This document shows positions 21,433-29,993 of a DNA stretch of 41,984 bases, piece after piece. The notes below the pieces were generated by a model. The model was given only the letters and a program-made list of their open reading frames with translations, ran no database searches and was not told where the DNA came from. The stretch is taken from IMG/VR virus record IMGVR_UViG_3300021513_000009, positions 1 through 41,984 of that record; one strand, given 5' to 3'. Origin of the DNA: a virus. The position numbers and the translations under genes were made by a program. The first letter of the stretch is position 1, and the number at the start of each line of letters is the position of its first letter.

Positions 21433-24400
21433 TATTTTAAAGCCTCCCTAATTTTCGCGGAGTGCTTGTTCAAGAAACGAAGGAAAGCTCCTTTTCCTCC
21501 TGTCAGGAGTCGATCTAGAGCTTCATCGTTTGCTACGATGATCGCTGGAGTAATGGTAGCTTCTTTTTCGGTTTTTGCAGGCTCTTTACTGTCTGCCACG
21601 GTGGCAACCACACCGCCCTCGGCATAGCCAGGTCCCTGAGGCGTGCGCAGGATCCGAGAAGTGTTCCCTAACATCGACCTAAGGGCCACTGGATTCAAGA
21701 GCCCACGGTTGATGGCCTCTAGGGCTTGGACTCCATATTGGCGGACGGCCTCTCTGCGGACGATATACTCGCCTGGAGCCACCCAGATCGGGATGGTATC
21801 GGAAGGGTGGATGCCCGCCGGGCGTCCGCCCTGAGCGAAGCCTGAGGCTCCTAGATGAGCGAGAGTCGGTCGAGCCCGACTTTTAGAAACTCCATCAATT
21901 AAACCACCTCGCCATTTGCTTACACCCCCACCTCCAACATTCAAATTAACTCCAACCCCTCCACCCAAAGCTGAAGAAATAGCTTTAGCAATTGCCATCT
22001 TGATAGCAAATCGCATAATCATCCTGGCTAAATCTTGAAGGAATTCTCCAAATCTTTCTTTAATGGGTTTATCTTTGGTAGGATCAAAAGCATCAACGAT
22101 AGCGTCGGAGATGAAATTAGCTAATTTTTCCGTCATATCTTGCATGAGATCAGAAATCATTTTGATCTCATCTTTATACTTATCGGCAAAGAGTTTTAAA
22201 CCATTTTCTGCGGCGGCAGGAATTCCTCCTTCATAAACTTCTGCGACCCGTTTAATTTTTTCATCTTGTTTATCATATTCATCGTTGATTTTTTGTTCAG
22301 TAGCTAGGCGCTTTAAAGCAATCTCATTTAAAGTTTCTGCTGTAGCTCCATGTTCTCGTGCAAATTTTTCTTCTGCTTCATAGTACGCAGCTACAGCTTT
22401 TAGTTTAACTTCTCTTTCAGCAGTGAGCAAGTTTCTTTTTGCTTCTAACAATTCAATTTCTGATATTTTTCCTTGTTCAAAATTCATTTGTGCAGCCATT
22501 TCTTTATGGCTCAACAAGGAAAGTTTGTACTCCTCCCGAATTTTAATAGAACTTTCTTGTTCTCGTAATTGAGCTTGTTCTTTTTGGAATTGTAACTTGG
22601 CATTAGCTAATTCATGTTTAGCATCCATGTCCGCCAATTTGGCACGCCATTTCAATCGAGTCTGTTCAACTTCAGTGTCTAAAGCCCCCTTAGCGCGAAG
22701 ATCGTCTAACTCTTTCCGTCCTTGTTTAATAAGGGCAGTGCGCTCTTCTCGTTGTTTAATGAGTTGAAGATTTAATTCTCGTTGTAACTTAACACTCCGT
22801 GGGAGAGCGGAAGATTCAGTTTCACTACGCAATAAATTTAAAGTAGCTTCAAGATGGTTTTTGGTAATTTCCAATTCATTGTTCAATAATTGTTGCGAAG
22901 TTAAAACCGCCTGCTGTCTACGGTGAAATTCTCCTTCTTGTTTTGCCATTTTCTCGATTTTATTCTTGGCAGCATCCGCAGCTCGATCATATTCATCCAT
23001 AGCCCGAGCGGCATTTTTAGAGATGTCCATTGTATCCAACATCTTTTTACGTTGAATCTCCCAAGCAGCAGTTATTTTAGTTAAAGTTTTGGTGGAAATC
23101 AAATGCAAAGGATACAATAATTCAGCACTCTTTTTAGCCATAGTAGCAATCGAAAATAAAATTCGATTGGTTACCGCCTCAATGGTGGCCTTTAAGAGCT
23201 TCCAGGCATAAGTAAGTTGATAGGCAACAGAAAAACTAGTTCCAATTAAAGATTGAGTTGCTTCATTAATACCATATGTAAGCGCCATTACGCCCATAGC
23301 AGAAATGATAATAGATTTAAAACCACTAGCCAAAGCTTTTGTAGAAGAAACTAAAGAAGTAAATGTAAGACCTCTTAAGGCGATAAAGGCTGTCTTGATT
23401 TCTTTAGCTGTAATCGCTAATGCTCCCCATACTTTTTTCAACCGCAATGCAGTAAAGACAGCAAGCTTTTGGCCGATAACAATTAAACCCAAAATTTGAA
23501 AAATATTTTTTGCTTCAATTCCAATTAGTTGAGCGACTGAAGTAATAACTTTTAAAAGTTTAGCAATGATATTTAAGGAGTTTACTACAACAATAAAACC
23601 GCCCACAAAGTAGTGTCCAATAAGTCTTCCAGCTTGCAGTAACATGGTAATAATTCTAGCCATGCCTGCCAAGAAATCTCCCTGAGCTAAATCATGCAGA
23701 TCTTTCAAAATTAATTCGAGCTGCTCAAAGATGAGTTTGAATGCCTGTACAGCTTTCTGAGACGGGCGAATGAGCCCACCCCTCATCTGCAAACCCGACT
23801 TGATGATGTCTGCCAGGTAGCCCTTGAGACGCTTGAAGAAGCTCTCTCCGGCTTCTCCAGCCACCACTTGACCAAAATCCTTAAGCCGCTGAATTAAGCC
23901 ATGGAGAGTACCTGCGGCAATATCTTGCGTCTGCGCAAAAGCTTGAAATTTCTTATTTAAGAATTCGTAGAGCTTCCCCGCCTCTTTGGCGTTGCGGATG
24001 TCCTCATTGGTAATCCCTAAGGCCGCAGCAATTCGGGTCGTACGGAGCTGGATGGTCCCGGCCAGAGTAGATCTAATTTCTTCAGCCAGCTGATTCATGG
24101 GAAGCCCAATAGCCGCCGCTGCCTGGGCGATGCGCAAAGAGAACTTCCTAATTTGATCTGGATTCAACCCTGCCTGAATGCCTGGAGCGATGGCAACCTG
24201 ATAAGTTTCAACCAATTGCTGAAAAGTAGCCGTAGACTTCAATGCATCCAACCGAAGCTGTTGCATCTGACGTTGTGCTTCTTGCAGAGCCAGGGGGAAG
24301 CGCTGACTCTCTTCGACCAATTTACCGGTCTGATCAGTCATCTCCGAAGTTGCCATGAACAAAGTAGCAATCCCAATTCGGGCTTGTTCAATATTAGCAT

Positions 24401-25385
24401 TGAAAGCAATCGAGCTTTTGATCAGACCGAAGAAGCCCGCCACAGCGTAGCGAGCGGCGGCGAATGCAGCCAAGATGCCAAACAATCTACGGAAGGTGAA
24501 AGAGATTCGATTCATCTCTTGATCGCCTGCTTTCATTCCAGCGATCATAGCTTTCCAACGAAGCTGCACTTTAGCGAGTGCTTCAGAAGTAGCGGTTACA
24601 GGCGTACGAAGCGCTCGTAACCTTGCGATATTGGTTTGAATGCCTTTCGAAAAAACAGTACTTTTCGCAGCTGCAAACTGTGCATTTACTCCAAATTGAC
24701 GCAATTGCTGAATCGGCAACCCTGACAATTCAGAACGAAGTTTTTTAACGGTGTCAACAGCCTTTTTGATTCCTTTAGTAGTTTGAGGAGAAGATAAGGC
24801 TTTAAATTGTAAATTGGTTTGAAGTGCTTTTTCTTCGTCTGCTGTAAGCTCTCTAGCTCCTGTCCAGATATTTCTTCCTGCTCCCCGTGTAATGGGCTTC
24901 CCCGCTGCAGCGGAACGCTCTTTGGCAATAGCCGCTTCTCGGGCTGCCGCCGCTAAACGTTGGTATTGAGCCGCTTGAGCTTTGAGGAGCTGGGAAAGAT
25001 TTACTTCTTGACTCGCCAGCCGTTTTGAAAGAGCTTCTAAATTGACGAAAGCTTTACCGAGTTTACTGGTAGCCCGAGAAAAAGAACGAAGCTCGTTATT
25101 GGCAACTTTGAGATTGTTTCGTAAACTTCCAAAAGATTGGGTGGTTCCACGCACCTGAGCAGAAAGTGCAGCCTGGGCAGCTTTTAATTTGCCCATTCCG
25201 GCGGCGGTTGAGTTCATCACTCGATTGAAAGCTCGGAGATCAGTAGCCGCAGATTTAAAATTATCCTTAAACGAATTGAGAACAGAAGTCAAGCCCTTGA
25301 TCTGTTGATCTAATCGTTTTAAAGTTTTAGAGAACAAGTCACGAATGACTAGTTCAATTTCTAACCTATCTTTTTTATTTACCAT
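21432..25385 (-). CDS. Tape measure protein
   Basis: This 1,317-residue protein sets tail length by spanning the tube lumen. It has coiled-coil regions at the N-terminus (residues 1-150) and around 800-1050, hydrophobic segments near residue 310 and 560-630, and a C-terminus ending in glycine-rich and GG-x-PAG-IHPSDTIPIWV (about 1195-1220) patterns typical of tape measure proteins. At about 1.5 angstroms per residue it would measure close to 200 nm, though the usable length depends on processing. The ATG at 25385 follows GGAG at 9 bases and is preferred over a TTG at 25400. It overlaps the chaperone frameshift product. Confidence 0.93.
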   Translation of the reverse strand: MVNKKDRLEIELVIRDLFSKTLKRLDQQIKGLTSVLNSFKDNFKSAATDLRAFNRVMNSTAAGMGKLKAAQAALSAQVRGTTQSFGSLRNNLKVANNELRSFSRATSKLGKAFVNLEALSKRLASQEVNLSQLLKAQAAQYQRLAAAAREAAIAKERSAAAGKPITRGAGRNIWTGARELTADEEKALQTNLQFKALSSPQTTKGIKKAVDTVKKLRSELSGLPIQQLRQFGVNAQFAAAKSTVFSKGIQTNIARLRALRTPVTATSEALAKVQLRWKAMIAGMKAGDQEMNRISFTFRRLFGILAAFAAARYAVAGFFGLIKSSIAFNANIEQARIGIATLFMATSEMTDQTGKLVEESQRFPLALQEAQRQMQQLRLDALKSTATFQQLVETYQVAIAPGIQAGLNPDQIRKFSLRIAQAAAAIGLPMNQLAEEIRSTLAGTIQLRTTRIAAALGITNEDIRNAKEAGKLYEFLNKKFQAFAQTQDIAAGTLHGLIQRLKDFGQVVAGEAGESFFKRLKGYLADIIKSGLQMRGGLIRPSQKAVQAFKLIFEQLELILKDLHDLAQGDFLAGMARIITMLLQAGRLIGHYFVGGFIVVVNSLNIIAKLLKVITSVAQLIGIEAKNIFQILGLIVIGQKLAVFTALRLKKVWGALAITAKEIKTAFIALRGLTFTSLVSSTKALASGFKSIIISAMGVMALTYGINEATQSLIGTSFSVAYQLTYAWKLLKATIEAVTNRILFSIATMAKKSAELLYPLHLISTKTLTKITAAWEIQRKKMLDTMDISKNAARAMDEYDRAADAAKNKIEKMAKQEGEFHRRQQAVLTSQQLLNNELEITKNHLEATLNLLRSETESSALPRSVKLQRELNLQLIKQREERTALIKQGRKELDDLRAKGALDTEVEQTRLKWRAKLADMDAKHELANAKLQFQKEQAQLREQESSIKIREEYKLSLLSHKEMAAQMNFEQGKISEIELLEAKRNLLTAEREVKLKAVAAYYEAEEKFAREHGATAETLNEIALKRLATEQKINDEYDKQDEKIKRVAEVYEGGIPAAAENGLKLFADKYKDEIKMISDLMQDMTEKLANFISDAIVDAFDPTKDKPIKERFGEFLQDLARMIMRFAIKMAIAKAISSALGGGVGVNLNVGGGGVSKWRGGLIDGVSKSRARPTLAHLGASGFAQGGRPAGIHPSDTIPIWVAPGEYIVRREAVRQYGVQALEAINRGLLNPVALRSMLGNTSRILRTPQGPGYAEGGVVATVADSKEPAKTEKEATITPAIIVANDEALDRLLTGGKGAFLRFLNKHSAKIREALK

Positions 25386-25764
25386 CCTTCTTAACTCCAA
25401 ACTTTCGTATCATTAAATCGTGCGGATTTTTTTGTCGTCTAAACTGTTTTAAATAATATTTAGACAGCTCAGAAATAGATTCTCGGGTTCCTTGAGATCC
25501 CACCAACGTGATCTGGAGCAATTCGTAATGTTCTCTGGCCTGGACCCGCACGAAACTGCCCATAAGGCGGTCGAAAGAAGGAAGAGGAAGATCTAAAAGG
25601 AATTCTAAACAGAAACCACCCGATGAAACCAAATAAATAATAGCTTCTCGCAGTTCTGTCCAGAAATTTTCAGAGACTACTCCGCTTTGGGAGCCTCTTC
25701 GTCCTCCTTGACCTCTTCGGTCACCAGATTGTTGAGCCCGTCCATCAACGGGAGGCCGCTGACT
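25375..25764 (-). CDS. Tail assembly chaperone extension, read by -1 frameshift
   Basis: This -1 frame encodes 129 residues that complete the long tail chaperone, like the T part of lambda gpG-T. A Gly/Arg/Gln-rich linker (PPVDGRAQQSGDRRGQGG) precedes a folded part that begins VSENFWTELREAIIYLVSSG and continues to FGVKKDGK. The folded part begins upstream of the only possible internal start (TTG 25632), so an independent start would truncate it. Slippage at 25764-25770 would give a 291-residue fusion. The gene overlaps the tape measure start by 11 bases. Such chaperones coat the tape measure during tail assembly. Confidence 0.8.
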   Translation of the reverse strand, partial: SQRPPVDGRAQQSGDRRGQGGRRGSQSGVVSENFWTELREAIIYLVSSGGFCLEFLLDLPLPSFDRLMGSFVRVQAREHYELLQITLVGSQGTRESISELSKYYLKQFRRQKNPHDLMIRKFGVKKDGK

Positions 25765-26249
25765 AAAGGGCCAAAAATGCCTCCGTTGGCTTTCGCCAAG
25801 CCCATCAGCATTTCCTTAAGGGTGTCGAGGTCCATTGAACGAACGAATTCGAGAGCATCCTTGTTGGTGTAGTTTTCAGGACGAAGATCTCTCAAGGAAT
25901 CAAAAAGAAGTCTACCAATCACCATAGCGGTATCCTGATTGGTCAAAAGATCCATGAGCTTCCCCAGAGCCTCCTCGCGCCCTTTAGCGAGCTGTTCAGA
26001 TAGCTTAGGGTCAATGGCCTGGATGCGGATTTCCGACCGCTCACCGTCCTGAATTTGCTCCTGAGCCACGTCTTTCGACGAATCCCGAAACAAGACCGAA
26101 AGCGCCTTGGCAAGGGTTCCGGTCAAGGAACGCAGGGAAAAAAGAGCGCCCATCGAGAGCGGATAAAAACGAAGAGTCTGTCCTTTGATTTCCTTTTCGT
26201 AAACGTCGCTCGGTTCGGAGAGAAATGCGAAAGAATCTTTCCAGCCCAT
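25677..26249 (-). CDS. Tail assembly chaperone (short form)
   Basis: This 190-residue protein sits between the tail tube protein and the tape measure, the position of tail assembly chaperones (lambda gpG). It is helical, with a compact N-terminal part (YEKEIKGQTLRFYPLSMGAL) and an acidic tail (EEVKEDEEAPKAE). A slippery heptamer at 25764-25770 lets a minority of ribosomes make the longer form. The ATG follows GGAGG at 6 bases. The identity rests on position, length and the frameshift pattern rather than on a motif. Confidence 0.83.
   Translation of the reverse strand: MGWKDSFAFLSEPSDVYEKEIKGQTLRFYPLSMGALFSLRSLTGTLAKALSVLFRDSSKDVAQEQIQDGERSEIRIQAIDPKLSEQLAKGREEALGKLMDLLTNQDTAMVIGRLLFDSLRDLRPENYTNKDALEFVRSMDLDTLKEMLMGLAKANGGIFGPLVSGLPLMDGLNNLVTEEVKEDEEAPKAE
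25737..25770 (-). promoter_or_regulatory. -1 programmed frameshift signal (CCCTTTA plus hairpin)
   Basis: In the reading frame of the short chaperone the codons GGC CCT TTA form C_CCT_TTA (25770-25764), a canonical X_XXY_YYZ slippery heptamer. A hairpin (CCCGT 25752-25748 with ACGGG 25741-25737, loop TGATGG) begins 11 bases downstream. The -1 frame is open from the heptamer to the tape measure start. Confidence 0.75.
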
Positions 26250-26291
26250 GTTTAACCTCCAGTTAAGATGTTTAGAAATGAAACAGTCAAG

Positions 26292-26315
26292 GCTCGGGGG
26301 AGAGGTCCCCCGAGC
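26292..26315 (-). terminator. Hairpin after the tail tube gene, possible partial terminator
   Basis: A perfect 9-bp stem, GCTCGGGGG with CCCCCGAGC (26292-26300 / 26307-26315), loop of 6, lies just after the tail tube gene. On the minus strand no clean T-tract follows (CTTGACTGTTTCATTTC). Partial termination or transcript stabilisation fits better than a full stop. Confidence 0.55.
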
Positions 26316-26347
26316 TTTGATCTATTATACATCAAGCTGTTGGAGAA

Positions 26348-27211
26348 TTAAGCATTTTCATGAGTGATAATCGTAAAATAGGGGCTGTCAGGATCGGCCG
26401 TCGAAGCTTTCTGAACCACTCCCTTAAAGGAGAAAGTAGACCAATCATCTCCGATCAACGCCAAGTCACCATCAGCCTGGAGCCGAACAAGGTGAATCTG
26501 ATATTCGACCTTCACCCCATTAGAGGCAGGATTCTCAGCGATAAACTTCAAAGCGCCTTCGATACTGCTGAGACTCATGGCCTGCACCCGATCCAAATTA
26601 GCAGCAGCACTACCATTGGCCGCAATATCCAAATCGTAAGCAATACCAGAACTCGAACCGGTGATAGATCCCCCATCGATCACGAAAATTCGGCCCATCA
26701 CGGAATCGACAGTATAATCCGTACCTTCCACGAAAGCGGACCCACCGCCCGAGGGCTGAATCGTCACTGTACCGATGTCATAAATCCGATCTCCCTGAGG
26801 GTCGGTCGTAGGCCGCCCACTAGCATCGCTATAGAGATCATACCAACGCCCCTGTTCATAGACAACAAAGTTATCACTACCAGTAAGAGCACTTCCACCA
26901 GCATTGGTCCTCTGATTCGCTTCACCACTCATGAAGAGGGCAAGATTCTCGAAGTTTAACTCGTCCAGGGTAAAAGAGACTTCCCACTTCTCCGAGAGCG
27001 TCACCTCTTTATCGGTAACCTTCAGGCCGGTCCGAGAAGACTTGTGCTCCAACGTCTCCACCGTAGGAGTCAGTTTGAAGTCGGTGACGTTCCCCAGATC
27101 ACGATAATCCATGGGAACCTGATTGGAATCCACAGGAGCAAAATAGAGAATTCCTCGACCCAAATTATAATCATTTACATTGTTCGTTCCAGCTTCATTA
27201 ATACCAGGCAT
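26348..27211 (-). CDS. Major tail tube protein
   Basis: This 287-residue protein has the common tail tube start (NLGRGILYFAPVDSN, residues 16-30), then NVTDFKLTPTVETLEHKSSR and VSFTLDELNFENLALFMSGE. The latter pattern recurs in siphophage and T4-like tube proteins. A later beta-rich part (SGGGSAFVEGTDYTVDSVMG) may carry a decorating domain. The tube protein assembles around the tape measure to form the tail. It lies directly upstream of the chaperone, with AAGGAGG before ATG. Confidence 0.85.
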   Translation of the reverse strand: MPGINEAGTNNVNDYNLGRGILYFAPVDSNQVPMDYRDLGNVTDFKLTPTVETLEHKSSRTGLKVTDKEVTLSEKWEVSFTLDELNFENLALFMSGEANQRTNAGGSALTGSDNFVVYEQGRWYDLYSDASGRPTTDPQGDRIYDIGTVTIQPSGGGSAFVEGTDYTVDSVMGRIFVIDGGSITGSSSGIAYDLDIAANGSAAANLDRVQAMSLSSIEGALKFIAENPASNGVKVEYQIHLVRLQADGDLALIGDDWSTFSFKGVVQKASTADPDSPYFTIITHENA

Positions 27212-27220
27212 GTTTCCTCC

Positions 27221-27661
27221 TTATACGGGACCTAAAGTCGCATGAAAAGTTAAAGTTACTTGTGTTCCATTAGCCGGTTCTCTTTTAACCGGATGAGTAT
27301 ATTCTGAATCCACCAATTCCAAAGTTACTTGTTGTAGTTTATTTTCTTTATCGTAAGGCAAAATAATTGCTTGTTCGATCAATTCCTTTTCAAATGCCTC
27401 GACGATTACTTCTTTATCAAAAGCCAAATACAATTGCCAGGTCCAGCCCGACCTTTCTCTTCGAGCATAACGCCGAAATTGCATTGGAATATCAAAACTC
27501 GCCGCAGTCTCATTCACCAGGACAGTTTTAGGAGCAACTCTATCGTCTTCATTCAAATCTCCCAACATTGTCCCATCGGACAAATAGCGCACTCGATAGA
27601 AGGATCCGCCTTTGCCCAATTGAAACAGTCTATTGTAGATGCGAGCTTTTTGTAGTTGCAT
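27221..27661 (-). CDS. Tail completion / head-tail junction protein
   Basis: This 146-residue protein has a beta-rich pattern (FYRVRYLSDGTM, FDIPMQFRRYARRE, WTWQLYLAFDKEVIVEAFE, QVTLTFHATLGPV). Its location between connector-type proteins and the tail tube gene is typical for tail completion or tail terminator proteins. No distinctive catalytic residue is present. It overlaps the previous stop as TAATG. The role is inferred from position and size. Confidence 0.65.
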   Translation of the reverse strand: MQLQKARIYNRLFQLGKGGSFYRVRYLSDGTMLGDLNEDDRVAPKTVLVNETAASFDIPMQFRRYARRERSGWTWQLYLAFDKEVIVEAFEKELIEQAIILPYDKENKLQQVTLELVDSEYTHPVKREPANGTQVTLTFHATLGPV

Positions 27662-27969
27662 TACTTGCGCTTCTTCCTGCGGGAAGTCTTAGGTTTTCTT
27701 GCCTCAGCTCGCTTTTTAAGTTCGGGAAACTTACGATAAACTGCCCGCCTTACCCGAGCCTCCAGAGCAGGATCATTCTGCTGCGCTGCCCGAGCTAAAG
27801 CATTTCTAGCATGGGCCAAATCTGGAATTGGATAGCTCCCATGTCCAGGAGCTTTTGACGGAACAGCAAAATTTGAAGACTTGTTCTTCTTAGCTAAACG
27901 CTTTCTCTGTTCAGTACTTAAGTGTTTCTGCTTTGGAGCAGATTTCTTAGGCTTCTTCCGAGCTGCCAT
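27661..27969 (-). CDS. Small basic protein with DUF6582-like segment
   Basis: This 102-residue, lysine-rich protein starts at MAARKKPKK (ATG 27969), 9 bases after GGAGG; the in-frame upstream start would overlap the previous gene. Residues about 38-80 (SNFAVPSKAPGHGSYPIPD-LAHARNALARAAQ) match a pattern of F-x-PxxxxxPI-DxxHARNALARxx seen in DUF6582-type segments of prohead proteins. The tail is strongly basic (RAEARKPKTSRRKKRK). In other phages this segment occurs on portal or protease proteins; here it stands alone. It may bind DNA or act in head assembly. The link is by short motif. Confidence 0.68.
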   Translation of the reverse strand: MAARKKPKKSAPKQKHLSTEQRKRLAKKNKSSNFAVPSKAPGHGSYPIPDLAHARNALARAAQQNDPALEARVRRAVYRKFPELKKRAEARKPKTSRRKKRK

Positions 27970-27970
27970 T

Positions 27971-28519
27971 TTATTCATCCTCCGAATTAAAAATACTAGT
28001 ACCACTCCGACCTGGAGTAGTCTTCGGTTCAATTAAAGTAATATTCCAATTGGAAGTATTTTCCATTTCCTGTTCACCACTAAGCACACGAAGAGCGCTT
28101 TCTACCTGAGAAGCTAACTGTAATTTGAGCTGCTCCAACGCTGCTCGGTCACTCTTTCTGAAAGTGCCTTCCGTGTTCCAGGCTTCTCCTTCTTCTCCAG
28201 AAGAGTCTTCAAAAAGAATCGGCAACCTATTCAGCAGCAACAATTTTACCCAACGGATTTCGGTAAGTTCTGCTAAATAGGCTTTATATTCAAGATCGGT
28301 GTTAGGATCTTCTACCAATTCCTGATTAGCATATGTAGAAATCAAAGTTGCCCCTAAGCGGCGATAAAATCCAACTCTGCACTCCCGCACAGCTTGATTA
28401 ATGAGCGCCTCAGCATCCGATTCTTCTGGAACCCCAGAAAGACGAAGCTCTCGCTTTAATACTTCTAAAGCAGTTAATGGAGCCTCAGCTCGAACAAAAA
28501 GAGGTTTGAGTGCAACCAT
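27971..28519 (-). CDS. Head-tail connector-like protein
   Basis: This 182-residue protein is mostly helical with a leucine-rich core (EIRWVKLLLLNRLPILFEDS) and a polar tail. The N-terminal half (TALEVLKRELRLSGVPEESDAEALINQAVREC) resembles phage head-tail adaptor proteins, which sit below the portal. It lies between the capsid cluster and tail completion genes. The adaptor assignment is plausible but weak. It ends at TAA 27971, one base before the next ATG. Confidence 0.6.
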   Translation of the reverse strand: MVALKPLFVRAEAPLTALEVLKRELRLSGVPEESDAEALINQAVRECRVGFYRRLGATLISTYANQELVEDPNTDLEYKAYLAELTEIRWVKLLLLNRLPILFEDSSGEEGEAWNTEGTFRKSDRAALEQLKLQLASQVESALRVLSGEQEMENTSNWNITLIEPKTTPGRSGTSIFNSEDE

Positions 28520-28520
28520 A

Positions 28521-28865
28521 TTACATCCTCAAAAAGGCAATAGCCTCTTCCACGGTTTCAAAAGGTTCCATTTCTGGATCCTTTTCTTTGACCAAAAGAT
28601 TTAATTCATCCAAACTTAACTTTTCATATTCTGGGGCTTTTACACCTTCTTCTTTTTCCATTTTCGATGATTTAAACCCAATTTTTTCATCTTCCACGGC
28701 TTCAACTTCTCCGACAGAAATGATTAAACCATGGTCAAATAACCATTCAATCGACTCACGAGGAAGTCGCTCAAGAGCCTGAATAGGTACTTCAGCGCCA
28801 GGAAGAAACAGTCTACCTTTCAAACAAAGTGATCCCTTATCTTTGGCAACAAAATATCTTTCCAT
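28521..28865 (-). CDS. Hypothetical head-cluster protein (114 aa)
   Basis: This 114-residue protein starts at MERYFVAKDKGS (ATG 28865), 7 bases after GGAG; the ATG six bases upstream is too close to the ribosome site. A compact N-terminal beta-rich part (residues 1-58, SLCLKGRLFLPGAEVPI, LFDHGLIISV) is followed by an acidic helical part (VEAVEDEKIG, SLDELNLLVKEKD). No family is recognised. It is the first gene after the capsid gene and its hairpin. Confidence 0.62.
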   Translation of the reverse strand: MERYFVAKDKGSLCLKGRLFLPGAEVPIQALERLPRESIEWLFDHGLIISVGEVEAVEDEKIGFKSSKMEKEEGVKAPEYEKLSLDELNLLVKEKDPEMEPFETVEEAIAFLRM

Positions 28866-28890
28866 AATCATTCTCCAGTAAAGGGGGTTC

Positions 28891-28916
28891 GCCCGGTCCC
28901 GTTTTTGGGACCGGGC
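28891..28916 (-). terminator. Hairpin after the major capsid gene
   Basis: A perfect 10-bp stem, GCCCGGTCCC with GGGACCGGGC (28891-28900 / 28907-28916) and loop GTTTTT on the plus strand, lies 16 bases past the capsid stop. On neither strand is a strong T-tract attached. It may stabilise the 3' end of the abundant capsid message or reduce downstream expression. Confidence 0.6.
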
Positions 28917-28932
28917 TTATGTTTAACCATCC

Positions 28933-29979
28933 TTAGGACGCCACCTCCATGGAAACAGTGGAATCAGGAAGGATGGGGACACAAAGGGGTCTAGTGTGGA
29001 CAAGAAGCTGCCGCACACTGGGATCCTTCTCCATCCAGCTCTTAGAAAACCGCTTCCCGACGAACTTCCTGCCTTCCAGGGCTTCAAAGTCAGGGATAGC
29101 GCCATACAGAGTCTCGAAACGGTTGCTGGGACCCTCCACCACGAATTCAGCATACTTGGGGCGAATCAAGTCAACCGCAGAACCGTCTTCCTTGAGCACC
29201 TGACGAGAATACTCCCAAACACGAATTCCGCTGAACCGACCCAGATAAAGTGCGCCCTGCGCAGAGAAGTCTCCAACTCGGGTCACGTTACCGACTTCGT
29301 AATTTCGAGTATCCAGCATGCTCTGCACCTTAGGGTTAGCAAGAAAAGCCGCAGAAGCATCAGATCCAAGATAAACATCAGACAACACCAGGCCCGTATC
29401 CTTATTCACAAGCCTCTTTGCAGCGAGGAAATCACTAGCCGGATCCCCACCCGAAGCATCCCACAGAGGCGAGGCAGTCACGCTATGACTAGCCTGGCGA
29501 GGGAAGGTGATCGTAAAGACTTCCTGGTCACTCACGGAATACGTGATCTCGCCCCGGAGCGCCATAGCCGCCATCCACTCTTCACGATTCTCGATCAGGT
29601 CCATCAGGTGCTTTGCATCACGAGCAATAGCCTGCTGGATAGCCGAAAGCTGTTCTCCAGTAGACGGGAAGATGACCGTGCCAGGCTGCCGACCAAAGAA
29701 AAGTTCCGACGGCGTCATGGGGCGCTTGATGCGAATATTGGGCATGGAAACCGTAGCGAATTTCTTTCCCAGACCCTCCACCATGACAGCCTCTCCGTTG
29801 ACCCGCACCATGGGAGCCATCTTCCGCCCACCGGTGAAGTATCCGATTTCAGCCGTTTCAGTAGAAAGAGTTCTTTCAGCCGCAAAAAGTCTATTTTTCA
29901 AAAAGCTCTGAGGCAGCTTGATCTCATTGACCATCGCCGTCAGAGTCTGCCATTTAAGTTCATCAACAGAATATGCCAT
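28933..29979 (-). CDS. Major capsid protein (lambda gpE-like, HK97 fold)
   Basis: This 348-residue protein follows the lambda gpE family (Phage_cap_E) layout. The N-terminus is polar, and a segment GRKMAPMVRVNGEAV (residues 51-65) is followed by PNIRIKRPMTPSELFFGR and a long helix (QQAIARDAKHLMDLIENREEWMAAMALRG). A YLGSDASAAFLANPKV stretch and a C-terminal part, FEALEGRKFVGKRFSK, complete it. The central helix, RP-x-TPSELF and late strand pattern are the strong points. It builds the icosahedral shell and is the most expressed structural gene. AAGGAGG precedes ATG. Confidence 0.9.
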   Translation of the reverse strand: MAYSVDELKWQTLTAMVNEIKLPQSFLKNRLFAAERTLSTETAEIGYFTGGRKMAPMVRVNGEAVMVEGLGKKFATVSMPNIRIKRPMTPSELFFGRQPGTVIFPSTGEQLSAIQQAIARDAKHLMDLIENREEWMAAMALRGEITYSVSDQEVFTITFPRQASHSVTASPLWDASGGDPASDFLAAKRLVNKDTGLVLSDVYLGSDASAAFLANPKVQSMLDTRNYEVGNVTRVGDFSAQGALYLGRFSGIRVWEYSRQVLKEDGSAVDLIRPKYAEFVVEGPSNRFETLYGAIPDFEALEGRKFVGKRFSKSWMEKDPSVRQLLVHTRPLCVPILPDSTVSMEVAS

Positions 29980-29993
29980 TTTTTATTTCCTCC

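Noticed and set aside
25685-25691. CCCAAAG near the chaperone stop as the slippery site
   Set aside because: The zero frame reads CCC AAA G, which is out of phase for -1 slippage. CCCTTTA at 25764-25770 is in phase.
26320-26340. TATAAT before the tail chaperone gene as a promoter
   Set aside because: A good -10 occurs on the minus strand, but the -35 position (TTAATT) is poor and a hairpin follows at once.
26360-26959. Plus-strand ORF (199 codons) opposite the tail tube gene
   Set aside because: A shadow of the tail tube frame with no domain and no operon context.
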